Shown piece by piece: positions 19,311 to 28,708 of a stretch of 64,000 nt of DNA. Each line of letters starts with the position of its first letter. Positions within the stretch are counted from its first letter, which is position 1. Location: positions 486,492-550,491 of the forward strand of contig SBHC01000010.1 of NCBI GenBank assembly GCA_006226375.1, written 5' to 3'. Origin of the DNA: Deltaproteobacteria bacterium (GTDB lineage Bacteria > Myxococcota_C > UBA6777). The notes beneath the pieces are model-generated. The model searched no databases. It was not told the origin of the DNA and saw only the letters and a list, made by a program, of their open reading frames with translations. Position numbers and translations under genes: made by a program.

Positions 19311-21020
19311 TTAGGGCCAGGGCGCCAGCTTCCACAACCATCCCTGAAGTTGTGTTGCGTCAGGCAAAGGATGTCCATCGAGGATCAGGTTCTTTGCTTG
19401 GTATGTTCCGCTCCAATAAAGTGTACCATCGAGAGCCTGTGCGCTCTGCCCCGAGTTTTCCCCCCCTGGCGTTCCAAGACCTCGGGCGTTGAGCCACACT
19501 CCGTCTGGGGAAAGTTGGGCTAAAAAGAGATCGTATTTCGTAAAATCGCGAGTATTGAGCAGTTTCGAGGATGAAGAAAGTCCCAGGTTCGTCTGATCGG
19601 AAAACTGTAGATTTCCCCAGAAGTCCCCTAGAACAAGGACATGGCCTTGAGGCGTAGTCCAAAGATTTTTTACAGTTACGATTGTATCTGTTCCTCCCGA
19701 CAGTCGACGAACCCATTTCAAGTCGCCGTCTGGGGTGAACTTCGCCACAAATGCATTTCTGCCGCTCACGCCACGAAGAGTATGCCCAGTGGAAAAGTAA
19801 AGCATTGTATTGGCAAAGTTACTGGCCCAGTAAATCGAACCGTCTGATGCAGATCGTACCGAAACCATGCTTCGATAGTCCGCGTCGATGGTTCCAGCAC
19901 TTTCTGCCCACTGAAGTGATCCGCTCTCATCGTAATGTGCAAGGAAGAGATCCAGGCCGTTGTTGATGCTGAAGAGTCGCTCCCCTCTCTTGGTTTGTAA
20001 CCCAGGTCCATCGATAAAAAAATGGCCTGTGAGAAGTACTCCACCGTTGGGATGAGGAGTCATGGCATGGAGAGCGCACTTGGGATGCGTTGTCCAGGGG
20101 TCGAACTTCCACAACAGTTTACCAGAAGCGTCAAGTTGTCCAAATGAGCAGTGACTTGCAAACGGGATCGCAGGTTTGGGGGAGAAGATATTGGTACCAA
20201 AGAAAATCTTTCCCGACTTGGAAATCGCCAACGCACCAGGAGACTCGTCTTTGTCCCCTCCCACATTTTTGACCCACAACACTTTTCCGTTCAAAGACAT
20301 TTTAACAATCAGAACGTCGCTCGCCCCCATGCGTTCGAGGGTTTGCTGTCCCAGCTTTATGGTGGCGCTTGTTGTCTTAAGCATAAAGTACAACGAACCC
20401 TGGCCGTCCACAACGATCTGATGCGCTTGCTCTTCCAGCTCACCACCAAAGCGCTTGATCCAAAGCGTTTCTCCCAGCTCTGTTAATGCCCACACGAAAA
20501 GATCGTGATACTTTCCTTGGGTCTGTAACAGGTGTTCCGACAACGAACCTTGAAAGTGACCCAACACAACCAATTTTTTATCCGGTGTGGTGACCAAGCT
20601 ACGAATTTCAACGCTCTCCGAGGCGATCAAGGCTTTCGCCCAAGCCTCTTTCTTCCCAGCCAACGTTTCGGGAACAGATTCATTCGAGACGTTTTCAGCC
20701 GACTCTTGAGACTCCTTATCCGGCGCTATGTCATCGCCAAACTCTTCTTCGACTTCACGAAGACCTTCTGGAATGTCTTCGTAAGAAGCGTCCGTTTTTT
20801 CCGCCGTCGCTGCGATGCAAAAGCCTTGGAAGCACCGACACGCTGCTGGACAATCCTTCAGACTCCGACAATCTCCACCACGCCCCCAGCCTTGTCGTAT
20901 TTGTGAACGCTTGATACAATTGTCCAAAGGTTGGGAAGGACGACATGCCTCCATTAGGCCTCCGAACAAAAACACTGTCCACAAGAACCCCAAAAGATGA
21001 ACACAAATCTTTCGAATCAT
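19311..21020 (-). CDS. Lipoprotein with SBBP beta-propeller repeats
   Basis: The 569-residue product has a lipobox ending at Cys26 (GLMEAC), a Cys-rich mini-domain (CRSLKDCPAACRCFQGFC), an acidic linker and then propeller blades of the SBBP type. The blade pattern is visible several times: DLFVWALTELGETLWIKRFGG, DVLIVKMSLNGKVLWVKNVGG and NAFVAKFTPDGDLKWVRRLSGG. These blades follow the (F/V)(L/V)AK.(D/T).(D/N)G..(L)W rule. ATG 21020 opens the signal peptide; the longer frame from 21080 adds non-signal residues. It is divergent from a related lipoprotein gene across a 99-base gap, and the two are likely paralogues. Location would be the outer-membrane surface or periplasm; partner unknown. Confidence 0.83.
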   Translation of the reverse strand: MIRKICVHLLGFLWTVFLFGGLMEACRPSQPLDNCIKRSQIRQGWGRGGDCRSLKDCPAACRCFQGFCIAATAEKTDASYEDIPEGLREVEEEFGDDIAPDKESQESAENVSNESVPETLAGKKEAWAKALIASESVEIRSLVTTPDKKLVVLGHFQGSLSEHLLQTQGKYHDLFVWALTELGETLWIKRFGGELEEQAHQIVVDGQGSLYFMLKTTSATIKLGQQTLERMGASDVLIVKMSLNGKVLWVKNVGGDKDESPGALAISKSGKIFFGTNIFSPKPAIPFASHCSFGQLDASGKLLWKFDPWTTHPKCALHAMTPHPNGGVLLTGHFFIDGPGLQTKRGERLFSINNGLDLFLAHYDESGSLQWAESAGTIDADYRSMVSVRSASDGSIYWASNFANTMLYFSTGHTLRGVSGRNAFVAKFTPDGDLKWVRRLSGGTDTIVTVKNLWTTPQGHVLVLGDFWGNLQFSDQTNLGLSSSSKLLNTRDFTKYDLFLAQLSPDGVWLNARGLGTPGGENSGQSAQALDGTLYWSGTYQAKNLILDGHPLPDATQLQGWLWKLAPWP

Positions 21021-21119
21021 GGGTAGTTTCCCACAACAACTGGCGTTAGTGAAATAGTTTATCCTGAAAAAGAGTATCATGGCACCTGGTCAAAAGACAA
21101 CGAACGATAGGAATGAGCC

Positions 21120-23759
21120 ATGCATCGATGGCTGCTCTTCATTTTACTGAGTTGTTTTCTCTGTGTTGGCTTTGTTGAAACGGCTTGCACAGGCCCTTGT
21201 GTGTCTCGCGGTAATCATTGCCGCTCAAAGCTGGATTGCCAACAACACGCTGCATGTCGATGTGGACGATGTGAAAACAACAAGCCCTGCCTTCCGTTGG
21301 TGAGACCACAATGTGGCCCAAAGATTATGTGCTCGAAAGACCAAAGCTGTCAGTGCGGTGTATGCGTGAACCGAGAATCGACCACCGAACCCAACAACAC
21401 CGAAAAAATATTCGATGCTGGTGAATCGATACCAGAGCACAGAGAGCGGCCAAAGGAAGCAAACCCATCGACTGACATCCAGGAAAAAGAACTCCAGCCC
21501 AAGGGTCCCACCGGCCCTGTTTTTTTGGGCGCTGTTTATCTAGGGGAGTCATCAACGATAGCTCGCATCTCTGTCCAACTCAAGCACCCACAGAGTAACG
21601 TTTCACAACATGTTCTGTTGCAGCGTACAGGGACAAAGACAGTTCGTTGGGTAGCGAGGCCAAATAACATTGCAGTGGGTAGTTATTACCAGGCGACCTT
21701 TCAGGCGTTCGACAAAGAAAACAATGTTATCGCAACCAATGTTGTCGCAGGAATTCAAGTTACCTCCAACAACATTCCGGCAGTGCTGTCGGTGTTGCGC
21801 CGTCCCCCTCCAAGCACAACACACAACAACCGGGCACCACAGATTGTTGGACTTGTTGTTAATGCAACGAACTATCTGCGAATTGAGGTGATTCCGCTGC
21901 ATGTACAGGCGACTGATCATCCTGATGACAAGCTGCAGTATCGGTGGTACCACAGGAATTCAACAACAAACACATTTACCTACCCAACCAACAGCCATAC
22001 CCAATGGTACCCTCCGCCTCAGACCCAAGCGAACGTGTCACGAGTTGCAGTGGAAGTCAGCGACGAGCGTCAAGGTTTGGCCGGCCTGCTTCTTGTGATG
22101 CCCACAAAGGACCTTGCGCCTGAATTGTTCGACTTTCGCGTACTCCCCCACATTGACTCGTTTCAGGCATCACGGACGCGTTTAGAGCCGGGAGGAAGCA
22201 CAGACCTTACCGTAAACGCCATCTCCAGCACATCGGAGCTTAAGTACACTTGGAACTACAACAAACAAGATTGTCCTGGACAGCAAGAACGGTCAGGGCC
22301 ATCGATTCGGTGGCGCTCCAATCACAAGCTCGGAGACACAACCTCCTGCGTGATCCAGGTGAAGGTCAGCGATCAAGAAAACGAGCAACAGAGCTTCCTG
22401 ACACTTGTTTCTGCTCAACCAGAGTGGATGCAACGTACCTTTGGTTTGATAGCCAATCGCATCACCAAGATTGAGGTTGATGCACAAGGCAATCTCTACG
22501 CGTTGGGTTTCTTTCGCGGCAGACTCACGTTTTTGTCCCAGACAATTCAGTCCACGAATCCGGAGCAAGATCTGTTTTTGGCCAAGCTTGACAAAGAGGG
22601 CAACCTGCTCTGGGTTCGGCATTGGGGAGGAGCAGGAGTTGAGCAAGCCCACAGTATGGCTATCTCTCCAAAAGGAAATGTCTATATCACTGGTTGGTTT
22701 GAAGATGCGTTTGTGTTTGGAAGTCTGACCCTCCAATCCAAGGGCCAAGAAGATATCTTTGTCTTGAGTTTTAACTCAAAAGGAACGCCTCAGAATGCTT
22801 GGTGTGCTGGAGGACCCGAAAATGATCGGGCCAACGCCATTGTTCTGGATGACCAAGAACAGATTTATATCGGTGGCTCCTTCAACAAAGGTGCGCGCTT
22901 TCAGTCTCAGGCAATGAGGTCTCCTATCATTCCCAAACATCGGACACTCGAAGATCTTTTTGTTGCCAAGATCGATCGGCTCACAGACCAAGGACGCTGG
23001 CTTTGGGTCAAAGATGTAGGTGCTACGATTAGCCTTCTTCAGGAACGTGTCACTCACTTGACACAAGACTCACAGGGAAACCTTCATGTGACAGGAATTG
23101 TCGGAGGAGGAGCGACTTTTGGCTCGTTCACTTTCCCCCCCAAAATCTACCAGGGCGTCTTTGTCGCCAGTCTTTCATCACAAGGGAAATGGCACCATGT
23201 CCAATCCATTGAAGGAACACAAACAGTGGAGCCTACGGGGCTAACCATCGATCCACAAGACAACCTGTATCTAGCAGGTCGGTTTGCAGGCTCTGTTGTT
23301 ATCGGTACTTTAACTGCGACAAGCCAATCCAGCACCCAAGATATGTTTGTAACCAAACTCGACACCCAACAGTCCTGGGTCTGGTCCGTGGTCCACAAAG
23401 ACAAAGAAGCTATCCAATGCCAATCAATTGCTTATGGCCCCGACAACTATCTTTATCTCGTGGGGGATGCACGAGCAGGTGCATCAATATGGACCGAAAC
23501 TATCGCAAGGCCGGAGCAGGATCGCGTTGGCTTTGTTGCAAGCTACACAACAGCAGGACAACGACGATGGATCCAAAGTATGCGAAGCATGGAGCTCAAT
23601 GGAATCCACATTGCGTCACTGGCATTTGATCCGTCAGGATTCCTCTTTCTTGGGGGGTCCTTTACTCGACAGCTGGAGTTCCGCAAACAAATCTTAACAC
23701 CAGTCTCTCCTTTTTATACGCTCACCTCTTTTTTGATTCGTGCCTCAAAGACTCCTTGA
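21120..23759 (+). CDS. Large lipoprotein with SBBP beta-propeller repeats
   Basis: An 879-residue paralogue of the divergent neighbour. The lipobox ends at Cys23 (FVETAC), then a Cys-rich module with spaced pairs (CRSKLDCQQHAACRCGRC, CSKDQSCQCGVC) similar to that of the neighbour, two Ig-like or cadherin-like domains (about 130-430), and propeller blades from about 440: DLFLAKLDKEGNLLWVRHWGG, DIFVLSFNSKGTPQNAWCAGG, MFVTKLDTQQSWVWSVVHK. AGGA lies seven bases before the ATG. No enzyme motif. A 317-base non-coding stretch follows. Confidence 0.83.
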   Translation: MHRWLLFILLSCFLCVGFVETACTGPCVSRGNHCRSKLDCQQHAACRCGRCENNKPCLPLVRPQCGPKIMCSKDQSCQCGVCVNRESTTEPNNTEKIFDAGESIPEHRERPKEANPSTDIQEKELQPKGPTGPVFLGAVYLGESSTIARISVQLKHPQSNVSQHVLLQRTGTKTVRWVARPNNIAVGSYYQATFQAFDKENNVIATNVVAGIQVTSNNIPAVLSVLRRPPPSTTHNNRAPQIVGLVVNATNYLRIEVIPLHVQATDHPDDKLQYRWYHRNSTTNTFTYPTNSHTQWYPPPQTQANVSRVAVEVSDERQGLAGLLLVMPTKDLAPELFDFRVLPHIDSFQASRTRLEPGGSTDLTVNAISSTSELKYTWNYNKQDCPGQQERSGPSIRWRSNHKLGDTTSCVIQVKVSDQENEQQSFLTLVSAQPEWMQRTFGLIANRITKIEVDAQGNLYALGFFRGRLTFLSQTIQSTNPEQDLFLAKLDKEGNLLWVRHWGGAGVEQAHSMAISPKGNVYITGWFEDAFVFGSLTLQSKGQEDIFVLSFNSKGTPQNAWCAGGPENDRANAIVLDDQEQIYIGGSFNKGARFQSQAMRSPIIPKHRTLEDLFVAKIDRLTDQGRWLWVKDVGATISLLQERVTHLTQDSQGNLHVTGIVGGGATFGSFTFPPKIYQGVFVASLSSQGKWHHVQSIEGTQTVEPTGLTIDPQDNLYLAGRFAGSVVIGTLTATSQSSTQDMFVTKLDTQQSWVWSVVHKDKEAIQCQSIAYGPDNYLYLVGDARAGASIWTETIARPEQDRVGFVASYTTAGQRRWIQSMRSMELNGIHIASLAFDPSGFLFLGGSFTRQLEFRKQILTPVSPFYTLTSFLIRASKTP

Positions 23760-23812
23760 AACAAATCCATCGTACGATGTAGTGCTCTCACTCCAACACA
23801 ATCCATCAGACC

Positions 23813-23841
23813 CATCTTTTAAAAAAAGATGACCCATTTTT
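23813..23841 (+). terminator. Weak AT-rich hairpin with T-run
   Basis: Arms CATCTTTT (23813-23820) and AAAAGATG (23824-23831) around an AAA loop, followed by ACCCATTTTT. The stem is almost all A-T, so as a terminator it would be weak. Confidence 0.35.
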
Positions 23842-23944
23842 CACTCTACCCTCCACTTCCTACATATACACCTTGCGATCGATCACAAGCTGCGTTGTTT
23901 TGTTGAAAACCGTCAAATATGAAGAGGTTTGTAAAGCGTTGCAA

Positions 23945-23961
23945 ACAGATGGGACATCTGT
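23945..23961. repeat. Inverted repeat upstream of collagen-like gene
   Basis: Perfect 7-base arms ACAGATG and CATCTGT around GGA. Its place about 115 bases before the ATG at 24077 would suit an operator, but no regulator is known. Confidence 0.4.
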
Positions 23962-24076
23962 GTGTTGTTTGTGACATGTGTTTGTTCTTCAGACTTTACT
24001 TGTGAAAGTTCAAGCCTCGAATGGAAAAAGTAACTTCTCTTCTTGAATCTAAATTCTAGCTTACAGGAGTCATCGA

Positions 24077-24793
24077 ATGCTTCGAAAACTTCAAGTCCTA
24101 TTCTGTGTTGTGTGTGCTTCTTTGCTGTTACTCAATTGCGGTGTCTCGCCCGATGTTATCCAGGACGAGATCAAAAAGTATTGCGCCTCCTCCAAAGAAG
24201 CATGTGCCGGAGAAAAAGGAGAACAAGGTGCACCTGGTGAAAATGGCGCAAAGGGAGACCAAGGCGAAAAGGGTGACAAAGGAGATCCTGGAGAGAAAGG
24301 AGCTGACGGCGCCAAAGGAGCCGACGGTGCCAAAGGAGCCGACGGTGCCAAAGGAGCCGACGGTGCCAAAGGAGCCGACGGTGCCAAGGGTGAGAAAGGT
24401 GATCCTGGACCACTCACAGCATTTGCCGGATTGGCCAAAAGCTCGACAGGTCAAGTGATTCTCACTGACGGCAATGTTACCCAACAATGGAAAGGAATGA
24501 AGAGTTTGTGTGAGGCTACCTATAACAAGGGAGCGCACCTTTGTTCGACCGATGAGATTCTACGGTCGCTTCAAAACGGGCTGATTCCAGACTCCATTCC
24601 TCAGACCCGAGCCTGGATTGGTGGAGGCATTACCTATGGACCTTCGTCTGCAGGAGACAGCATCAATTGTGAAGGCTGGACTTCCAACGGTTCGGGAGCA
24701 CTTGGGTACAACATTCGCGTGGTCTCGTCCGAGAAGAAATGGATCTCTGTTGCATCTTGCAATGCGAAGTTACCGATAGCTTGCTGCAAGTAG
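24077..24793 (+). CDS. Collagen-like lipoprotein
   Basis: A 238-residue lipoprotein (lipobox LLLNC, Cys21) with a collagen-like Gly-X-Y tract of about 28 triplets (residues about 46-128), running from GEKGEQGAPGENGAK to GEKGDPGP and rich in charged X and Y residues (Lys, Asp, Glu) that stabilise bacterial triple helices. A Cys-containing C-terminal domain of about 105 residues follows (CEATYNKGAHLCSTDEIL, AWIGGGITYG, CNAKLPIACCK), resembling the globular heads found after collagen stalks in other deltaproteobacterial surface proteins. AGGAG lies seven bases before the ATG. It probably trimerises on the cell surface. Confidence 0.9.
   Translation: MLRKLQVLFCVVCASLLLLNCGVSPDVIQDEIKKYCASSKEACAGEKGEQGAPGENGAKGDQGEKGDKGDPGEKGADGAKGADGAKGADGAKGADGAKGADGAKGEKGDPGPLTAFAGLAKSSTGQVILTDGNVTQQWKGMKSLCEATYNKGAHLCSTDEILRSLQNGLIPDSIPQTRAWIGGGITYGPSSAGDSINCEGWTSNGSGALGYNIRVVSSEKKWISVASCNAKLPIACCK
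24308..24379 (+). repeat. Four 18-bp tandem repeats in the collagen tract
   Basis: The unit GGTGCCAAAGGAGCCGAC (encoding GAKGAD) occurs four times, the first copy differing only in its third base (GGC). The partial units at either end extend the tract. Near-identical units at codon level suggest recent expansion or slippage. Confidence 0.95.
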
Positions 24794-25003
24794 ATAGCTT
24801 TTGCTGCGTCACACACCACGCGACGAGCAACTTGCTCTCAACTCACGCCAAGAAGCCTACAACAAAAGCCCACCTCCAAACCAGACGATCTTGACTCTCC
24901 AAAACAAACATGTTCCGATACCAAGGAACAAAGCAACATCCAAAGAACAAGGTTCGATGGACACCAAAGAGATTCGACTGGAAAGATTGAGGGGCCAAAC
25001 AGA

Positions 25004-25849
25004 ATGCGTTTGAAGGACAAAGTGGTGGTGGTCACCGGTGCAAGTCGCGGCGTTGGAAAAGGAGTGGCTCTCGCTCTGGGCTCCGAAGGCGCGACAGTCT
25101 ATGTGACAGGCCGGACACTATCGGAAGGCGATGCGCCGTTGCCCGGTACGATCGGGGAAACAGCCCAAGAGGTCACAGAACGAGGCGGTCAAGGGATACC
25201 CGTTCGTTGCGATCACAGCAACGACGATGACGTCGCCGCGCTGTTCGCCCGAGTCCGTGAAGAGCAAGGAAGGCTTGATATCTTGGTCAACAATGTCTTC
25301 GCAGTTCCCGATGGGCCGCTGTTTGACACACCATTTTGGGAGCAACCTCACTCCTTCTGGGACACGATGCACAACGTTGGATTGCGCTCCCACTACATCG
25401 CCAGCGCCCTGGCCGTACCGCTCATGCTACCTCAAGGATCGGGGCTAATCGCCAACATCTCTTCGTTTGGTGGAGGAAGCTACCAACTCAACGTTGCGTA
25501 CGGTGTTGGTAAGGCAGGCGTGGACCGTTTGGCCAAAGACATGGCGCATGACCTCAAACCTCATGGCATCGCATCGGTGTCGCTGTGGCCCGGCATTGTT
25601 CGTACAGAACGAATCGTCAGCCAGCAAGACGAGCTTCCCTTTGACATGAGAAACACGGAATCACCCGAATTGACAGGCAGAGCGATAGCAGCCCTTGCGA
25701 CAGCCTCTGACCGGATGGAGCGCTCCGGCAAGGTCCTCGTGGTGGCCGAGCTTGCCGAAGACTACGGATTCACCGACATCGACGGTAAGCAACCCCGCTC
25801 TCTTCGACGCCGCAAAAGCAAAGAAACAAGCACAAAGGAGTCCCCATGA
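25004..25849 (+). CDS. SDR-family oxidoreductase (DHRS1-like)
   Basis: A 281-residue Rossmann-fold dehydrogenase. The cofactor motif TGASRGVG is at residues 11-18, NNV at 96-98, and the catalytic Ser (NISSFGG, 153 or 154), Tyr166 and Lys170 (YGVGK) are present. The arrangement, with GATVYVTGRTL near the start, resembles DHRS1-type reductases; the substrate is unknown. GAGGGG lies before the ATG. It overlaps the next gene by four bases (ATGA), so the two are translationally coupled and probably act on the same molecule. Confidence 0.92.
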   Translation: MRLKDKVVVVTGASRGVGKGVALALGSEGATVYVTGRTLSEGDAPLPGTIGETAQEVTERGGQGIPVRCDHSNDDDVAALFARVREEQGRLDILVNNVFAVPDGPLFDTPFWEQPHSFWDTMHNVGLRSHYIASALAVPLMLPQGSGLIANISSFGGGSYQLNVAYGVGKAGVDRLAKDMAHDLKPHGIASVSLWPGIVRTERIVSQQDELPFDMRNTESPELTGRAIAALATASDRMERSGKVLVVAELAEDYGFTDIDGKQPRSLRRRKSKETSTKESP

Positions 25850-27018
25850 ACACGCACCATCCCTCCGCTGTGTTGCTGGACAAGATCCGAGCCTTGCGCC
25901 CCAAGCTCAAAGAGGCCGCGCCCGAGAGCGAAAGACAACGTCGAGTCTCTCCGGAGTTAATTGCAGAGTTGGCGGAGATGGGCGCGTTTCGGATGTTGGT
26001 GCCCAGAGAGTTAGGTGGCGAAGAAGTAAACCCGTGGGTCTTTCTTCAAGCCCTGGAAGAGATCGCCCAAGGAGACGCTGCTGCCGCATGGTGTGTCATG
26101 ACAGGAGCCACAACTGGGGTCCTTAGCGCTTACATGGACGAAGAAGGCGCACAGCAACTTTGGGGCGAACACCCCGATGTTGTGATGGCTGGTATCTTTG
26201 CGCCGATGGGCAAGGCCGTTCCTGTCGATGGAGGCTACCAGCTTACAGGACGTTGGCCGTTTGCAAGCGGTTGTGAGAATAGTTCCTGGCGCATGGGTGG
26301 CGCGCTCGTGATCGAAGACGGCAAGCCACGTATGGGTGACGACGGCGCTCCCATCATCTACTCTATGTTCTTTCGCTCAGAAGATTCCGAGGTCATCGAC
26401 ACCTGGTCTGTGAACGGTTTGCGAGGAACAGGCAGCCACGACATCGCGGTAAAGGAGCTGTTTGTGCCGGAGTCGCATATCACAACCTTGTTGGGTTGCT
26501 CTCCCCGTGTTCAGGCACCTTTGTTTGCCTTCCCTGTGTTTGGTTTGCTGGCAACAGGAGTAGCGGCTGTCGGCTTGGGCATTGCTCGGGCTGCGATAAG
26601 TACGTTGGTTGAGCTGGCGCAATCCAAGCGTAGCTTTGGCGGCAAAAAGACCATGGCGCAGCAAGAACTCACGCAGTTGCAAGTGGCCCAATCGGAGGCA
26701 GACCTGCAAGCCGCCCGCGCGCTGTTCCAAACCACCTTGCAAGAGGTATGGGACATCGCCGAACAGACCGGAAAGATAGGCGACACGGAGAAGGCACGCG
26801 TTCGAATGGCAGCGGTTCACGCAGCGACGGTTTCGGCCCGTGTGGTCGACGCGATGTACCATCTGGGAGGTGGCACTTCCATCTACGAACGTTGCGATTT
26901 GCAGCGTCATTTCCGCGACGTTCACACCATGACCCAACACATTATGGTGTCGCCCAAGATCATGACGACCGTCGGCCGCCTCCAACTTGGACTGCCCACC
27001 AACACTGCGCAACTGTAG
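25846..27018 (+). CDS. Acyl-CoA dehydrogenase-family flavoprotein (monooxygenase-like)
   Basis: The 390-residue protein has the helical N-domain, central beta barrel and C-terminal helical bundle of the acyl-CoA dehydrogenase fold. MLVPRELGGEEVNPWVFLQALEEIAQGDAAAAW is a typical N-domain, and the segments GRWPFASGCENSSW and NGLRGTGSHDIAVKELFVPE match the DszC/HsaA-like flavin-dependent monooxygenase branch (Acyl-CoA_dh_2 C-terminus) rather than classic dehydrogenases with a catalytic Glu. It may therefore be a two-component hydroxylase needing a separate reductase. Overlaps the upstream SDR gene by four bases. A convergent gene follows. Confidence 0.87.
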   Translation: MNTHHPSAVLLDKIRALRPKLKEAAPESERQRRVSPELIAELAEMGAFRMLVPRELGGEEVNPWVFLQALEEIAQGDAAAAWCVMTGATTGVLSAYMDEEGAQQLWGEHPDVVMAGIFAPMGKAVPVDGGYQLTGRWPFASGCENSSWRMGGALVIEDGKPRMGDDGAPIIYSMFFRSEDSEVIDTWSVNGLRGTGSHDIAVKELFVPESHITTLLGCSPRVQAPLFAFPVFGLLATGVAAVGLGIARAAISTLVELAQSKRSFGGKKTMAQQELTQLQVAQSEADLQAARALFQTTLQEVWDIAEQTGKIGDTEKARVRMAAVHAATVSARVVDAMYHLGGGTSIYERCDLQRHFRDVHTMTQHIMVSPKIMTTVGRLQLGLPTNTAQL

Positions 27019-27062
27019 GAAGAAAGAAGGCTCATAACAAACAGAAAGCGACGAGTGAGGCT

Positions 27063-28448
27063 CTAGGATTTGGGTTTGCCCAAGGTGTGTCGGAAAGCAT
27101 CTTCGAGGGAGGGGTAGAGAAAGTCGAAGCCAGACTCGATGAGTTTGTCGGGGTGGACATAAGCGCCCTCCAAGAGAGCCTCTTCGCCCATCTGACCAAA
27201 CAACGTCTTCACTGCAAAAGCAGGCATCGGAAAGATGGTGGGACGACGCAACACAGTTCCCAATGTTTGGGTAAATTCGGCGTTGGAGCAGGGGTTGGGA
27301 GAGGTCAGATTCACCGGCCCTTCGATATCGTCTTCGTACATCAGATGGTAGAGCGCTCCCACGACGTCTTCGAGGGAGATCCAGCTCATGCCCTGTTCAC
27401 CGCTGCCAATGCGTCCCCCCACGCCCATTTGGAACGGCAAAAGCATCTTAGCCAGCGCACCACCGGCGGCTGTCATGACCACACCAATGCGAGGATGAAC
27501 CACCCGAATCCCTGCGTCTCTGGCGGGCTGCGCAGCGTCTTCCCAGGCTTTGCAGACTTCGGCCAGGAAGTTATCACCAGCCGGGCTCTTCTCTGTCACC
27601 ACAATGTCTTTGGGATTGTCCCCGTAATACCCGATGGCAGAGGCAGAAAGAAACGTGCGAGGCGGCGTTTTGCACTGCGCGAGAGTTTCGGCCACCAACC
27701 GTGTCCCTTGGGTACGGCTGTCCATGATCCGGCGTTTGCGCGCCTCGGTCCAACGACCACCTGCGATGTTTTCTCCCGCCAAGTGGACCACTGCATCGAA
27801 GCCTTCCAGAGAAGCCGCGTCGATTTCGCCTTCGCTGGGTTTCCAGTAGATCGCGTCTTCCCCTGCTTTGGGTTTGTGACGAACCAGAGGAACCACAGCG
27901 TGTCCGCCGGTTTGCAAAAAGCCTGTGAGAGCCTGACCAAGAAGCCCAGACGCCCCCGTGATAGCAACCCGAAGTCGCTCCCTGTCGCGGTACTTGGCGT
28001 GTCGTTCCAAATCATTCTGTGTCGTTTCGTGTCGGTACATGAACATGCGCTCCAGCATCGCTCGAACGTTCCATCCCGCGATCCATTGTGAAAGCGGGTG
28101 AAGCGGGAGTTGGTACTCAATGTGATCTTCCAGGACGCTCTGTTGCTCCCCGTCTGGAGCAAACGAATGGGTATGAACCCAGCGAGCAAACGGCCCCTTC
28201 ACTTGCTCGTCGCGGAACTGTTGTCCTTCGATGTAGTCTTTGTGATGTGCCACCCAACGCAGCTTAAAAGGACCCATCTTCAGCGCAATCACCTTGCGAG
28301 CGCCGTCTTCGATGCCTCCTTCGTCCACTTCGAGCTCCACAGCATCCCAAGGCGGCGTCAGACGCAAAAAAGCACCGGGCCGACTGTGCCAGTCAAACAA
28401 CTCATCCACAGGAACACCCAAGGTCGATCGTTTCTTAAACAGAGGCAT
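27063..28448 (-). CDS. TIGR01777-family protein, SRPBCC plus NAD-dependent epimerase
   Basis: A 461-residue fusion. Residues 1-150 form a START/SRPBCC-like ligand-binding domain (PFKLRWVAHH, DEQVKGPFARWVHTHSF), and about 160-460 form an extended SDR of the TIGR01777 (YfcH/SulA-like) type: VAITGASGLLGQALTGFL, DAVVHLAGENIAGGRWTEARKRRI, SASAIGYYGD and the C-terminal GPVNLTSPNPCSNAEFTQTLG block. Fusions of these two domains are common in deltaproteobacteria and actinobacteria. ATG 28448 has AAGGA seven bases upstream and is preferred to an ATG-less extension. Function is not established. Confidence 0.92.
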   Translation of the reverse strand: MPLFKKRSTLGVPVDELFDWHSRPGAFLRLTPPWDAVELEVDEGGIEDGARKVIALKMGPFKLRWVAHHKDYIEGQQFRDEQVKGPFARWVHTHSFAPDGEQQSVLEDHIEYQLPLHPLSQWIAGWNVRAMLERMFMYRHETTQNDLERHAKYRDRERLRVAITGASGLLGQALTGFLQTGGHAVVPLVRHKPKAGEDAIYWKPSEGEIDAASLEGFDAVVHLAGENIAGGRWTEARKRRIMDSRTQGTRLVAETLAQCKTPPRTFLSASAIGYYGDNPKDIVVTEKSPAGDNFLAEVCKAWEDAAQPARDAGIRVVHPRIGVVMTAAGGALAKMLLPFQMGVGGRIGSGEQGMSWISLEDVVGALYHLMYEDDIEGPVNLTSPNPCSNAEFTQTLGTVLRRPTIFPMPAFAVKTLFGQMGEEALLEGAYVHPDKLIESGFDFLYPSLEDAFRHTLGKPKS

Positions 28449-28708
28449 AACGTTGTCCTTCTCAACCGATGGCAACGCCGGGAGGAAACGAAGCTTTTGC
28501 TTTCCACTCCAGCAGGCTCATCACAAGATCATGGCATTGGAACATTGCGAGCCCTGGGTTTATTCGAGGGCAAAGACAAGCCGGAGCCTTGACACCCCCA
28601 AGGAAGGCCCCATTGTCAAAGATGTATGGTACGGTGAAGAACGCGCCTGCGAAGTTCGATGCTGCAGGCCGCCTTTCTTCGAAGCTTTGGACCCCACAGG
28701 AGAACAGA

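Larger units (their letters stand above)
23760..24076. other. Non-coding gap before the collagen-like gene
   Basis: A 317-base stretch without a supportable gene. It holds an AT-rich hairpin just after the propeller gene and a 7-bp-arm inverted repeat nearer the collagen-like gene (both listed separately), plus generally A/T-rich promoter-like sequence ahead of 24077. Confidence 0.6.

Noticed and set aside
24308-24379. CRISPR array
   Set aside because: The 18-bp units are contiguous without spacers and encode the in-frame collagen tract.
26748-28091. 447-codon plus-strand frame
   Set aside because: It overlaps the ends of two well-supported genes and shows no family motif.
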